Shown here in pieces: positions 46,469-60,000 of a stretch of DNA of 64,000 bases (within the stretch, counting starts at the first letter, position 1; the number at the start of each line of letters is the position of its first letter). The stretch is from Tribonema minus (Eukaryota > Sar > Xanthophyceae > Tribonematales > Tribonemataceae). The notes under the pieces are model-generated. The model made no database searches. It worked only from the letters and a program-made list of their open reading frames with translations, and was not told the origin of the DNA. The stretch is from NCBI GenBank assembly GCA_017506865.1, contig JAFCMP010000079.1, positions 992,001-1,056,000 of the forward strand, given 5' to 3'. Both the position numbers and the translations under genes were made by a program.

Positions 46469-48009
46469 GACTCGCGGGCGCCGCGCTGCAAGCGGCCCCC
46501 CCTGCAAGACCTAAGAGTCAGTGTGTTCATAGACGCAGCAGCGGCCGAGGCATGTCAATAAGCAGCTCTCGTCGCGGCAGAGAGAGCTTGAGGAGTGTAG
46601 TTTGATCACGGCCTGAACCTGCAACGGCCTGGTCCACGTGTGTCCTCCAGACGCCCAGGTTCCTTAAGGCGTAAGCAAGCCTGAACACAAAACCCCCACT
46701 GCGTCGCATGGTGCGACCGTTTCCCTCTGTGCGTGAGTCTACGCATTATATGCCCACTGGTATATACTGCTGTCGCACAGCACCAAAAATGCAAGAACCT
46801 TTTCGCCCCTTACCGCCTGCGCCATTTCGTGCTGTGGTCTACCACATCTCTGTTTTTGAAAGCTGTGACTACTCCCATGCTGCACATACCCATTTTTAGC
46901 GATAGCAGTCACAAGCTAACGTGCAGATGTCACCAGTGTGGCCTGGTGTTTAGATCTGGTGTTCTCGTCTTCCGTCCGGCCAGATGCAAGCTTGATCAAT
47001 GGCCATACTTATCGGCGGCACCGTCACTCATGTGGCACTGATTATGGTGCAGCAGCAAGGGTGTACACATAGGTGATGGCTAAACGATACATTTGCAATT
47101 CACCCTCAAGATCACGATCATGATGACGGTCCCAAACCCCAACACCCCAAACAACCTTGAAACTTCAACTCCACTTCATCAAAACTTCAACTCCAACTCC
47201 CAACTTAACTCCAACTTTTGATCCGTTAAACTCTTCAGAAAGAGGGCGAGAGGGCCTTCAGCGCCGGAGAACGGGCTGCTATGCTAGGCTGGCCTGCCGC
47301 TTTCTTCGCAGCCGCGCAGCAAGCAACGTCTCCGCAGCTGTGGCGCACAGGGAGTTCAGAGACCGGTGTCAGGTCTGTTGCTGCGGCGTCAGGAGGCATG
47401 CTGAGGTGAATCGAGCTGCAGCCAAACGCGTATTGATCATTGCCTTGATGGTCTTTGCCGTATATTTTTGCTGGAAATCAAAGGTCTTTCTGACAATCAG
47501 GCAGAAAAACTGGCAGCCGTTTTTGTTGTTTGCGCTAGTGTGAGTGTGAGTGAGGCCATGTTACCGTGATATCTCGCTGTGCGCTTGGTAATCATTGTCA
47601 AAGTATGGTGCAATCTGGTCTTCCGTCAATCCGCAGAAACAACCTTGACTTTGTCTACTTCCTGAAAGTGCTCTTCACCATTTCTTGACGACCTCAAGTG
47701 CAGAGACAACTGTGTGCTGTCATCTGTGGCTCCCTGGCTAGATTGCCACCTGGCGCCGCAATAGGTGTGTGGCAGCTGTCTTTCTAGCAGGCGCTGACAA
47801 GTGTGTTCCGCGCCTGCAAAATATGAGTCACAAAAGCCATGCTGCGGGCGGCATTCGCGTTTAAACGAGGTGTGCCCTTCGCAGCTGAGCACGCCACAGT
47901 TCACATGCAACATCATGCTGGGCTGCCAATTCCAAGTGCCACCCAATATCTCGATTGGTATTTACGAGCACGTTCTCATCTCAGACCTAGCCACTGCTGC
48001 CCTGCGCGC
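46469..48009. other. Intergenic upstream of M16 protease
   Basis: No secure gene. 47157-47230 is a run of AACTTCAACTCC-type repeats (at least four). An open frame to 47543 ends in a hydrophobic stretch (VLIIALMVFAVYFCW) but lacks support. An upstream in-frame ATG for the protease lies at 47839. Confidence 0.45.
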
Positions 48010-51000
48010 ATGCGGTGCCCTCTGCACAGACTCCAGAGCAGCAGCCTCTTCAGACTCTCCCTGAGAGGCGGCGCCCTCGCGGTCGGCGGCACCTACGCAG
48101 CGTCCAAGGACAGGCAGTGCAGATCGATCGCCACCGCCGCCGCCGCCAGTGCACTGGTCCTCGACGATGAACCAACCGCAGCAGCGGCGTCGGCGGCGGC
48201 GGCAGCAGCGGCGAAAGACGGCAGCAAGGCTGCTGCCCCCGCAGAGTTCCTGATACCGCCCGCGCTGGCGTCGTGGCCGTGGCGGACAGAGCAGGGTTTG
48301 TTGAAGTCTTCGCTGGACCACCGCGACTACAAGTACGTGACGCTCTGCAACGGCCTCAAGGTGCTGCTGGTGCACGACCACAAGGTGAGCGCTGTTGACT
48401 TTCGAGACGTGTCTGCGCAGTTGCACACAGAGGGGGGGGGGGGGGGGGGAGAGGGTGGAGGGGGCTCTAGAGTAGCGTGGCGCGTACTTCTGTCAGCTGC
48501 CCTGCAATGCATGTGGCGGCCGCTTTAAGCAGGTCATTTCCGTTGCCAGCATCCTCAGCAGCAAGTAGCCACGCCCCCCCCCCAAAGCTCACGGTCGCCT
48601 CATCCTTGATGGGAGACAAGTCACATAACCTGTCAGTCGCGTCACACTTCTATGCCTCACAGAGACCAATACGCGACTGTCTGTTTGATGCTCAACACTC
48701 AATTATAAAATATTGGCACACATCTGTGTTCTGTGCGCGCGACGCGACACGCAGGCGGACAAGGCGGCGGCGGCGATGGCCGTGAACGTGGGCGCGGCGA
48801 GCGATCCCGACCTGATGCCCGGCCTGGCGCACTTCTGCGAGCACATGTGAGTGTCGTCCGTTCACAACTAGGGTCAGGTTCAAGCAGCAGTCTCTGCCGC
48901 AATTGCTGCAGATGTGAGTGCCGTCCGCGCACTGTCAGAGAGAAAGTTAGGGAGGTCTATGCCGCAATCGCTGCAATGTACCGGTCGCCGTATGCCTGCT
49001 GCGCCACTGCCAACAGCAGCAGCGGCGTGTGGTTCTGCCGCGGGCATAAATAGGGTTGCAGTTAAGTTGGGCTCTGCCCCCATCGCTGTCATGTACCGGC
49101 TGCACGCCTGCTGCGCCGCTGCCGTCGATAGCGCGCGGTTCCTCCGCTTAGGGTTAGGGTTAGAGTTAGGGTTAGGGTTAGGTTTAGGGTTAGGGTTAGC
49201 GTTAGGCGCTGCCGCCTCGAGCACGTTTGTTGACGTTGGCTTTTATGCCGCCGCACCAGTCGCCCTCGTGTGGCTGTGCCAGTAGGCGTGTCAAGCCTCT
49301 CGGTGCACGCAGTTGAAGTTGGTCACGTGCCACCTCCCGGTACATTGAATGGGGGAGAACGAGGCTCGCGCTCAAGATATGTTTGACAGCGTTTCTACCG
49401 TTGTGCGGCGACGCGCTCCACAATCAACCCTTCTGCTTGGCGTGATTCGAGCCGCACTTATGCTGGGCGCAGCAAGTGGGCCAGAAGTCGCCTTGTGACA
49501 CTCCACATTTTGAGGTGAAGTAGGAAGTCTCTTTTAGGTAGTGTACACAGTGGGTTCATGATGCGGCGTTTGCAAGGCTCTGCTCTGGCGCCGCAGCTCA
49601 TGCGAAGCGCCCTTCGACAACACTGCTTCACCCTTTGACAACACTGCTTTGCCTGCGCATGTGGTGCCTACTCGATGGGTGGCTACTGCAGCATTGCTCA
49701 ACAGTAGCGTCACCATGCGGTTGCAGCCGATTATGAAGCCCAGTCATGTTCCTCAAGGCAGCATGTGCTGCGCAACGATGCTGCTGTCATGCCCAACAGT
49801 GCAGTAGCAGCTGCTCTCATCTCTATGCTGCAGTAATAGCGGCACCGCCTCTCACGCTGCAGCACCCGCATTGCCGTCGTTGCCACTGCGACAGGCTGTT
49901 TCTTGGGACGGGGAAGTACCCCACGGAGAACGCCTACAAGTCATATCTCGCCAAGCACGGCGGGCGCTCAAATGGTACGCCGCATCGCTGTTGTATGCAC
50001 GCCGCGCTATGCCTCAGCGCTGTACGCAGCACCTGTCTATTCAACGTGGTGGCACGATGTCATGCGGGGCATGGGGTGTGTCACGTACATGCACGTGTCA
50101 CGCCGCCGAGCCTCGTCATGCGCAAACACCGTGCTTGCAGACCTGCGCATGTGCCGCGTGCACCGCGTCGCTGTGCCCGCCATGCTGCAGAGACGGTGGC
50201 ACGAGTATTGGAAATTGTGTGCATGCGAACGCGTGCTGAGACGCGCTGTGCGTGATGCCGAAGTCACCGCATCTCCACGGGGTCCGCGTCCACTTCATCC
50301 ACCAATTATCGCTTGCACAGCCCCAATCACACCACTTCAAAGCGATAAAAAATGAACACACACCACAGTATTGATTGGCAGCTGATGCCCCATGCCTCGC
50401 CCCCCCCCTCCCCCCCCTCCCCCCCCTGCCCCCCCCCCGCTGCGCAATCACGACCGTGCGCAGCCAGCACCAGCATGGAGGCCACAGTGTACCAGTTCGA
50501 GGTCGGCGCGCCGCACCTGCGCGGCGCGCTGAGCATCTTCTCGCAGTTCTTCATCGACCCGCTCTTCACGGAGGGCGCGACGGACCGCGAGGTGCGCGCC
50601 GTCGACAGCGAGGACGCCAAGAACCGCACCAGCGACGAGCGCCGCCTGCTGCAGGTCTTGAAGGCGCTCGCGGACCCCGCGCACCCGTTCAGCAAGGTGA
50701 GTCACCGCTTGAAGTCGACGAGCGCCGCCTACTGCAGGTGCTCAAGGCGCTCACAGACGCCGCGCACCCCTTTTAGGCGGCAGGGGAGTCACCATTTGAG
50801 GTTAGGCATCGAAGCTAGGCTGTAGACAGCGAGGACGCCAAGAACCGCACCAGCGACGAGCGCCGCCTGCTGCAGGTGCTCAAGGCGCTGGCGGACCCCG
50901 CGCACCCCTTCAGCAAGGTGAGGCGGCGGGGGGGTGGAGAGTCGCCATTTGAAGTTGAATGCTGACGGAGCTTGAAGCGTGCATCAAGGTTGAATTTTTG

Positions 51001-54000
51001 TTGCTGGGTACCTGAGTTGAGTTGCGCGCCGCGCGCTGTAGAAGCAGGCGCCCCCCCTTCAGCACGTGGAGCGTCCACTTGAGGTTATGTATTAAAGTTG
51101 GGAAGCGTGCTGTGAGTCTTGAGCGCATATTACCAATCCGGCACATCCCCTGCACGCCACTTGAAGTTGAAATCTGTGGCATGAGTAACCTGTTGCAGTT
51201 GGGCGTTGACAGGACCCGGGGCTGCTGCAGGGCTTCAGGGGGGCGGCGTAAGACTATTCCTTGAGTTCTCGAGTGAGCGTGTTTTTATTTGCGCTCGTTC
51301 AAGTTCTGTGCAGCTGGAGCGTCACCAACTGTCACAAATTTTCGGATTTGGAGTATTGACTGTGACTGATGCTTTATCTCGTAACGGTCTACCCCTGTGA
51401 ACTGCAGTACTCCACCGGCAACCTCAAACCAGCACAAATGTACATATCCAAAGTATCAACTGTGATTGATTCTGTATCTTGTGATGATCCGTACTACTGT
51501 GAACTGCAGTACTCCACCGGCAATCTCAAACCGGCACAAATCTACATGTCCAAAGTATCAACTTTTAACGGTGATTGATACTGTACCTCGTGATGGTCCA
51601 CTGTGAACTGCAGTACTCCACCGGCAACCTCAAGACGCTGCGCGACGAGCTGCCGCCGGGGTGGGACACGCGGACGGAGCTCCTCAGGTTCCACCAGGTG
51701 CGTCACCGCCACGTGCAGATACGCCGGCGTTTGAAGTTGGACACTCTTTTTGCAGTAGTACTGCTGGGAAATTTCCTTCTCTGACATGATTGCGGCAGTG
51801 ACTGAAGCGCTCGCTTCCTGCAGAGCAGAAAGCTTCCATCAAAACCACGCAGAAGTTCAGGACCTGAGAGTTGCTGATGCAGCATTTAAAAACATACGCC
51901 GAATGCGCTGTGCACTGTCGGCTTGAGCTTGGCGGTGCGCCGCTGCCCGCTGCACACAGCATCTGCCGCAAGAAGCCGCGCACATGTGCACGCCTGCACG
52001 TGCGAGTGCGCGGCCACGTGTTGCTTGTGCCTAGGGTCGAGACGAGGTTGGCATCAGTTGCGGTGTGAACTGCAACGCTGCCCTTGCGTTGCGCTAGCGG
52101 TTGCGCTGTCGTCTGTCCCAGCTGCCCTGAACGGCGCACCTGTGACGGCCCGGACATCCTTATCGGTCTTACGTGTAGGTCTAAGCATTACCCCGACGGG
52201 CAGCGTACCTGAGCACTGCTGACGACATAGCAGTAGATTGTCGGAGCGCGCACTGCTTCAAGCCATCTCACACATTTCACCGCCCAAGGCGGGCCACGCC
52301 GAAGACCACCATCATGCAAGTCTGCGCTCGTCTGTCGCGCCGCTCACCGCCCCTTGTCCCCCCATCGCATGACCCCCAGGCCCACTACCACGCCCCCAAC
52401 ATGGGGTGCACCATACTGGGGCGCGAGAGCCTGGCAGAGCTGGAGGCGCTCGCGCGGGAGTGCTTTGAGGGGGTGAGCGCGACCCCCCCCCCTGAGGGGC
52501 AGGTCGGGGGGGTGGTGCAGGGGGTCGAGGGGGGGGCGCCGAGGGGCGTCAACGGGGAGCTGCAGGCGTGGGTGGACGGCACGATGAACAGCCCCTTCAA
52601 GGCGACGCCGCTCATGGTGGAGGTGGAGCCACTGCGCGGTCAGCGCAAGGTATGTACGTATTGAAACCCCCCAAGTGGTCTCTAACGCTTCTGAAACGAT
52701 GCATGTATCAGAGTCCACCCACCCCCCTCCCCAACTTCAACTGCAACGGACCGCTACTGGTCTGGATCTTATATTCGTCAGCCGCCACCCATGGCGAATC
52801 GCCCCCGTGTCAGATCGCACAGGCGTCTCATGTTGCACCGCGCCGCGTCAGTCATCGGGAAGTGCAGGCGCTACGTGCGGGCCTGGCCCTGATCCTGCGT
52901 GCTGCCGGCGCCCAATGCCCCCCCCCCCCCCCCCAAGCCGCGCAACGCAGCACGCATGCATGACAGTTCGCGTAACACTCTCAGCTGCGGAATCCGCGAC
53001 GACATCTCAGTTGCTGAGCACGGTCACCCCGCGAGAGCCGGCGCACTCGCTTGCGGCGCCACACGTCAGTGCTCCGATGTCGCCACGACTCTCGACGCGA
53101 AACCCAGCATGTCAGCGCTCTGACATCGCCACCACTATGCCGCGCGCGCCGCGCCCGCGCTTGCTCGCCTCCGCCGTGCAGATCTTCGTGCAGTGGCCGC
53201 TGCCGCCGCAGCGCCGCCTGTGGCGCGAGTCGCCGACGCGCCTGCTGAGCCACATCTGGGGCAGCGAGAGCCCGGGTTCGCTCTTCAGCGTGCTGCAGGA
53301 CAGGGGCCTCGCCAACTCCGTCGCCGCGGGCGTGCGCACGAGCTACGACGACTTCAGCCTGTTCCAGGTGGGTTGAAGTTGGTCTTCTGAGGTTGTCGCG
53401 ACTCTGGCCGCAGCTCTGATGAGTTGCAGTGGATCATCGGGCCACAAACAGCTTTGTACATTTGATCAAGCACAGGCTCTGCGGCCTCATGTAGCGTTTG
53501 ATCGAGCACAGGCCGTGCGGCCTTGACAAGCCACCGTGATTCATTCCTGCTCGTCTCCACTGCTGTCCTCCAGTCTCGATGCGCACCGCCAGCGCCGTGC
53601 CTTCTCCACTGCCGGCGTTCGCTTGCGCTGCTGCCGCTGCCGCTGCTGCCACGACCCGTCCTCTCGGTGAGCACCACTGCCGCCGCCGTCGCATGCACGC
53701 TGCCTCCTCCCGTTCCATCGCTGAGCGCCGCCGCCGCCGCCACTGCCGCTGCTGCCGCTGCCGCGCGCCGCAGGTGACCGTCGCGCTGACGCAGGACGGC
53801 GAGGCGCGCGCGGACGAGGTGCTGAGCCTCATACACCAGTACAGCCGCCTGGTGCGCTCCATGACGGACGAGCAGGTGCGTCATGTGCGCCGCAGCGAGG
53901 GCTGTGGTTGAGCACTGCTGCGCGCGATGGCTTGCGTTGCGCGGCCTGCTGCGCTCCATGACCGACGCGCAGGTGCGTCGTTTGCGCCGCAGCCAGGGCT

Positions 54001-57000
54001 GTAGTTGAGCACTGCTGTACGCGATGGCTTGCGTTGCGCAGCCTGCTGCGCTCCCTGACTGCCGAGCGGGTATGTATTGTTTGCGCCGCAGCTAGGGCTG
54101 CTGCTGAGCACTGCTGTGTGCGCTCGACCGGTACTTGCTGCAGACGGCAGCACGCCCAGCAGCGCTGGTGAGATGCGGGTGTGCCTCTCACCAGGTCCGC
54201 CGGCGCTTCCCTGGAGTCATCACCACAGTACATGGTATGGGTGACGTGCCTAATTCGCTGATGCTCAGCACCAAATGATAATCTAGCGACCCCCTCCCCC
54301 CCTCTTTGCACACCGCCCCCCTGTCTTGGTCCTCTACCAGGCGGCGCAGCTGTGGTCCGAGGTGAAGGCCATGGGTGACCTGGACTTCCGCTTCGCCGCA
54401 GAGGTGTCGCCCTACAATTACGCGACAGGGCTCGCTCGCCGCCTGCAGGTGAGGGGGTTGGGCTGAAACATAACATCAAGTTGAAGTTTTGGTCAAGGGG
54501 TGTCTGCATTTGAGGCTGTCGTCGCCACCTGTTCTTGCCGTCCTGGTCTGGGCAGCGCTGAGGCGTTCTCGTGAAGGTGGATGCCATGCCATCCTGTCTT
54601 TTCGCTGTTGAGCGCTGCTCCTGAGAGGACGCAAGCGCGCCGCGCAAGCCGCATCAACATCACAGGCTTGACCTCGCGTCGACGCACTCCTGCAATGGCA
54701 CTGCAAGATGCGTGTCAAGCGAGCGGCCGTAATCCTAACCCTAACCCGAACCCCATACGCCGCACCCACTTGAATTGTGACCGCACTGGCGCCGCACTTA
54801 TGCCGCACGCCTGCGCCGCGCCCCCCCCGCCGCGCTGTCAGATGTTCCCGCCGGCGGAGATCCTGAGCGCTGGGGCGCTGCTGGACGCGCAGCCGGACGT
54901 GCCGCTGCTGCGCGCCTTCCTGCGCTACTTCCGCCCCGACAACACGCTCACGTGGCGCGTCATCAAGGGCGGCGAGGGCGATGATGGCGACAGCGGCGGC
55001 GGCAGTGGCAGCGAACTCGGCAGCGGCGGCGGCGGAAGCAGCGGCGGCAGCGGCAGCGGCGAAGCGGCGGCGGCGGCACAGCGCGTGGAGAAGTGGTACG
55101 GCGTCAAGTACGCCGCCGAGCCCGTGGGCGCCGCGGCGCTGCGGCGGTGGTCGGAGGGCCCCGTGGACGCCGCGCTCGCGCTGCCGCCGCGCAATGAGTT
55201 CATCCCCGACGACTTTGCGCTGCGCGCGGGCGGCGCGGCGGGCGCGGTGCTCGCGGCGGGGATGCTGGGGGCGCCGGTGCTGCTGGAGGGGGGAGGGGGG
55301 GGGGAGGGGGAGGGGGGGGCGCTTGGGGGGCAGCTGTGGCACAAGATGGACGCAACGTACCGGCAGCCGAGTGAGTGCAGCAGTGCTCAGAGCGTGTGTA
55401 TGCATGTAGCGTGTCGGGCACTTGCTTGGTACTTAGTACCTCTGTGAGGTTGGTGGAAGAGCAGGGCGCTGCTCAGGGGGCTTCCATCAGCGCTCTGCGT
55501 CCTCACTAGACACCTGTGCCATGCGCTCCGCATGCACCGCTGGGCCCTTGTGCACGCTCTTTGCATGCCGTCTGTGCTGCAGACGGCATCGTCTCTCGCT
55601 GACGGCTCGTCGCTGGTCGAATCAGTCTCTGTTTCAAGACCCGACGAGCAGTTGAAGCTGTGATACTGCGCATGGGTTCCGTTTTCACAACCACAAACTC
55701 AACCCATGTTGTACATCCACCGACTCAACTCATGTCGCGACGTAACATCTGCTTGCACTGAGCAATGCTGTGCACCGTCCCGCATTCACGTAGGGGCGTG
55801 CGTGAGCCTGCTGCTCACGACGCCGGAGGCCGGCAGCTTTGAATGAAGGCCTTTCAGAAAGTGAAGCTGCTTGTACTGAGCACTGCTGTGTCCCCCCCCC
55901 CCCCCCCCCCCCCCCCCCCGCATGCAGGGGCGTGCGTGAGCCTGCTGCTCACAACGGCGGAGGCCGGCAGCGGCGCGCGCGACGCGGCGGCGGCGGCGCA
56001 CCTGTCGCTGCTGCTGAGCGTGCTGCAGAAGGCGCTCGCGCAGGGCACGTACGCCGCCAGGACGGCGGGGCTGCACTGGGGGCTCGGACCGCACCCGCAC
56101 GGGGTCCTGCTGAGCGTCTTTGGGTACAACCAGAAGGTGAGAGTTTGTGCTCTCTTGGGTGGCATTTCTCTGCTAGCCTACTAGCTGCTTAGTACTCTGC
56201 TACAGCCGTGTGCCTAGTCTTGCTGGTCAGCGACAAGCAAGGAGTTATGCACATGCTGCTGCCTATCCCAGACGCTTCGCAACAACTTCACACTCTTCAA
56301 GCCTGTTCCCCTTATCGCCCCCTTCCCAGTGCGACACACTGGCTGACTCCCAACCTTGTCGTGTCGCTGCTCATGACAGCGCTGAACGCGCTGCTTGGCA
56401 CACACTCACTCATACTTATACTTATTATTCGCCCCACTCACTCAATATCAATGATCATGTTCGCCCCCTTCCCCAATGACACACCGGCTGACCCCCCCCC
56501 TAGCCCCCCCCCCCTGTGACGCGCTGTGACAGGTGGCGCCGCTGCTCATGACAGTGCTCAACGCGTTGCTTGGCACGCACTGACCTAATACCAACTATCA
56601 TTTTTGCCCCGTTCCCCGGTGCATGCTGACCCCCCCCCCCGTCACCCCCCCCCCCCCTCTGCGACGCCCTGCCGCAGGTGGCGCCGCTGCTCATGACAGT
56701 GCTCAACGCGCTGCTGGCGCCGGAGGAGGCCGCGGGCGGGCGCGCCGCGCTGGAGCGCGCGTTTGAGGAGGCGCGCGAGGCCATGGCAAGTAGTCAAAAG
56801 GACATGGTCATGTATCATGATGCAAAAAGTCGAAAGTGCACAGCGAAGGCAGCAGCACAAGAAAAGACGGAACGCGGTCTCACCATGACTTGGACACCAA
56901 GTATGGATGTTCTGACCTCCTGGGAGCCTCTGAGTCAGAGAAAAAGCAGCACTCGCCGTACACACGCGCTACAATGTGAAGCCTGTGACTTCACATACGC

Positions 57001-60000
57001 AGTCAAAACCACAGTTGAACTGTGTGCGAGCATGCACTCATTCCACATGCAAAGTGCTGCATGACTTGGTTGACATTGAGTGTCGGGCGCCTCGCACGTG
57101 ACAAGAGGGGTTCCATGGCGGTGCGCACTATCCCCAATATGACGTTTGCAGCTGCTAGGCTCTTTGAACAGAGCACCACACCGTTGCGCACACTTGAGTG
57201 TGTGTGCGCAGGTATGGTGTGATGCAACTTCAACTCAGAGAGAGTGCAGCCACCGGCCGCAGCCGCCGCCACCTCCTTTCACTCCCGCAGCAGCCCCCTG
57301 ACCCCCTGCACCGACTCCAGCGCTGCGCCAAACTCGCGTACCCCGGTATCACCGCCCCCCCCTGCGTGTCGTCGCGCGCGTTGCTCGCCGCTACCGCCGC
57401 AGGTACGCCGCTGCCACTCCTTCGATATGACGCGCCCGGACGACCTCGCCGACCACTACGCGGGGCTCGCCGTGCTGCCGGTGCGTGTGAACTCTGCAAC
57501 TCTCGTAAGTGTTCTGCACTGCGTAACTGCTACTGTGCGGCCTCTAAGCAGGTGCGTGTAGCTGCACTGTAGCCGTAGGTGTTGCGGCAGTTTGTTGCTG
57601 CTCAAGTGATGGATTTGATGCGGCCCGATGACCTTGCCGACTACTACGCGGCGCTCGCCGTGCTGCCGGTGCGTGTAATGGTTGCGTAGCTCTTTGTGGG
57701 ACAGTGGCCTTCACTGGTTATCCATCTGAGAAAAGTGTTGCTGTGTTTTTAAAATCTGTATTGCGTGATTGTCGGATTGTGTACTTCAAAAGTATAAACC
57801 GTGAAGCCAACCGCCGCTGGAAAGCACCACTTCACGATTCAAGCACGCCCTGCACATGCCATCACTCACCATCCGCACCTCCCTGCCGCTGCCGCCGCCA
57901 CCGCTGCCGCCGCCAATGCCAACGCCGCCGTCGCCGCCGCCGCCGCCGCCCTTGCACATGCATCACGCACCGTCCGCACCTGCCCCCCACTGCCCCCGCC
58001 TCCGCCGCCGTCTCCGGCGCCGCCGCCGCCGCGCAGAGCCGCGCCCCGTCGCCGCGTCCCTCGCCGCGGCGCAGGCGGCAACGCTCGACGACGTGCTCGC
58101 TGCGCACGCGCGCCTGCTGCGGCGCGCCTACCCGCTGTGCCTCGTGCACGGCAACGCGGACGCGCGCGAGGCGCGGGAGCTGTACGCCGCGGCGCGCGGC
58201 GCGCTCGCCGCCGCGGGCGTCGCCGCAGTGCCGGAGGCGGAGTTCCCTGCGGTGCGCGTGGGGGCGCTGCCGAAGGGGGGGGGGCGTGTGCGCGTGCGCG
58301 CGCCAGTGGGGAGCGCCGCGGAGCAGAACTCGGCGTTCGTCGCGTACTGGCAGGTACGAGTGAATGTGTTGCAGCCAGGGGGGGCGAGTGAAAGTGTTTT
58401 GCAGGCCAGGAGCAGTGTATTGGCAATGCGAGCCGCAATCGGGAGCGCCGCGGAGCAGAACTCGGCGTTCGTCGCGTACTGGCAGGTGCGCGCTGGTGCG
58501 GGTGCGCGGGAGGTGCAGAGTGAAAGTGTTGCAGGCGCCGCGAGAGGGGCGCTGGACGACGTGGTTGTCTCTTGCGTGTGCTAGCGTGCGCGCGCGCGTG
58601 CAGGTGGTGCAGAGTGAGAGTGTTTGTAGGCGGGGAGCGTTGTGTCAGCGATGCGAGCAGCGATTGAGCACTTGTGACATTGGTGATGCGCACGTTTTCT
58701 CGAGCAAGGTTTTGGAGAAAACGTGGACTCGTGGCGATGTCGACGCACTGTTGAAGTACACTCTGCATGCACGCCGAGCATCTATCTACACACAGTGAGA
58801 GTCACCGCGAGAGGGGCGCGCGACGACTGTGTGAGCATTGTGCGCACACGAGAGACATATCTTATTGCAAGATGCCGTTGTTCTCTCTTACGTGTGCTAC
58901 CGGGCGTGCAGGGCTGCTCTGCGTTGAAGGCTTTCACAACCATTGTTCCACACGCGCGCTCGTGCGCACATGTTTGCGGCGCCTGGCAACACCTGTACGA
59001 GCTCTTGTGCGTGGGCTGAGGGCGCACGCGCGTTAGCTCTATGTACCGTTGCTGCGGACGACATACGTGAACAGCCGCTGCAGGGCCGACGGCAGCTGCC
59101 ACGGCGATGACAACACAACTCGTATGCAATACAACATATGCCACGCTTGTGTACCACTATGCCGTCACCACGTATCACAGCCATTGACGCAGCAGCAGCG
59201 CTCACCGCCGCCGCCGCCGCCGCCCCCCCCCTGAGCAGATGGGCAAGCGCGAAGAGAAGCAGGCGGCGACGGCGCTGGTGCTGAGCGCCGCCATGCGCGA
59301 GCCGTGCTTCACGGCGCTGCGCACGCAGCAGCAGCTGGGCTACGTCGTGAGCTCGGGGCTGCGCGCGTACGGGCGCAGGGGGCTCATGCAGGGCTTCTGC
59401 ATCCGGGTGCTGTCCAAGGTGCGCGCCCCTCCCTGTCCGTACTTTAACCTGAAGTATGCGAGAGAAGCCGGCCTGAATGTTCTCACAGCGAGGCAGCACG
59501 TCCCATCTTTTCTTTTGGTTGCCTCCGACCACCACTTCACGTGCAGAGTCAGCTACGGCGTCACGCCCTGCGTCATCGGAGATGGTTGAGAAACGGCGGT
59601 TGGCCGCTTGCCAGGGGGCTCACGCAGGGCATCGTACGCATCCGGTTCAACCGGGACAAAAGCATCACGTAACTGTGATTTTGCAGGCAAATGTCGACAG
59701 CTGCCCTGAATCCGGGTCTGCGATGCCTGCAGTGACGGTCATGTCATCATGGGCAGTAGCGGGGGGCGTTGAGTGCACCGCTGCATCTTTTTACATGCCA
59801 CGCTGCTCAGCACCCTGCATACCCCAGTGAGGTAGGTACACCCCCCAACAGTGCCAGACAGATCCGCTAGGTACAACAGAAGGTGCGTGCGCCTTAGTCA
59901 CGTTGCCCCCCCCGCCCCCTAGCGGCAAGGGCCTGACGCTCACACCACAACAACTCTAACCCTAGCACCACTAACACTATCTGTGTCGTGGCGTACGTGT

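Noticed and set aside
47157-47543. Small membrane protein upstream of the protease
   Set aside because: The frame starts in AACTTCAACTCC repeats and has only one hydrophobic stretch; no splice or homology support.
49148-49207. Chromosome end
   Set aside because: The TTAGGG tract is short, imperfect and lies inside an intact gene.
51395-51640. Direct repeats with spacing resembling a CRISPR array
   Set aside because: Only three units, the repeated part includes the whole unit and the M16 exon start; eukaryotic intron context.
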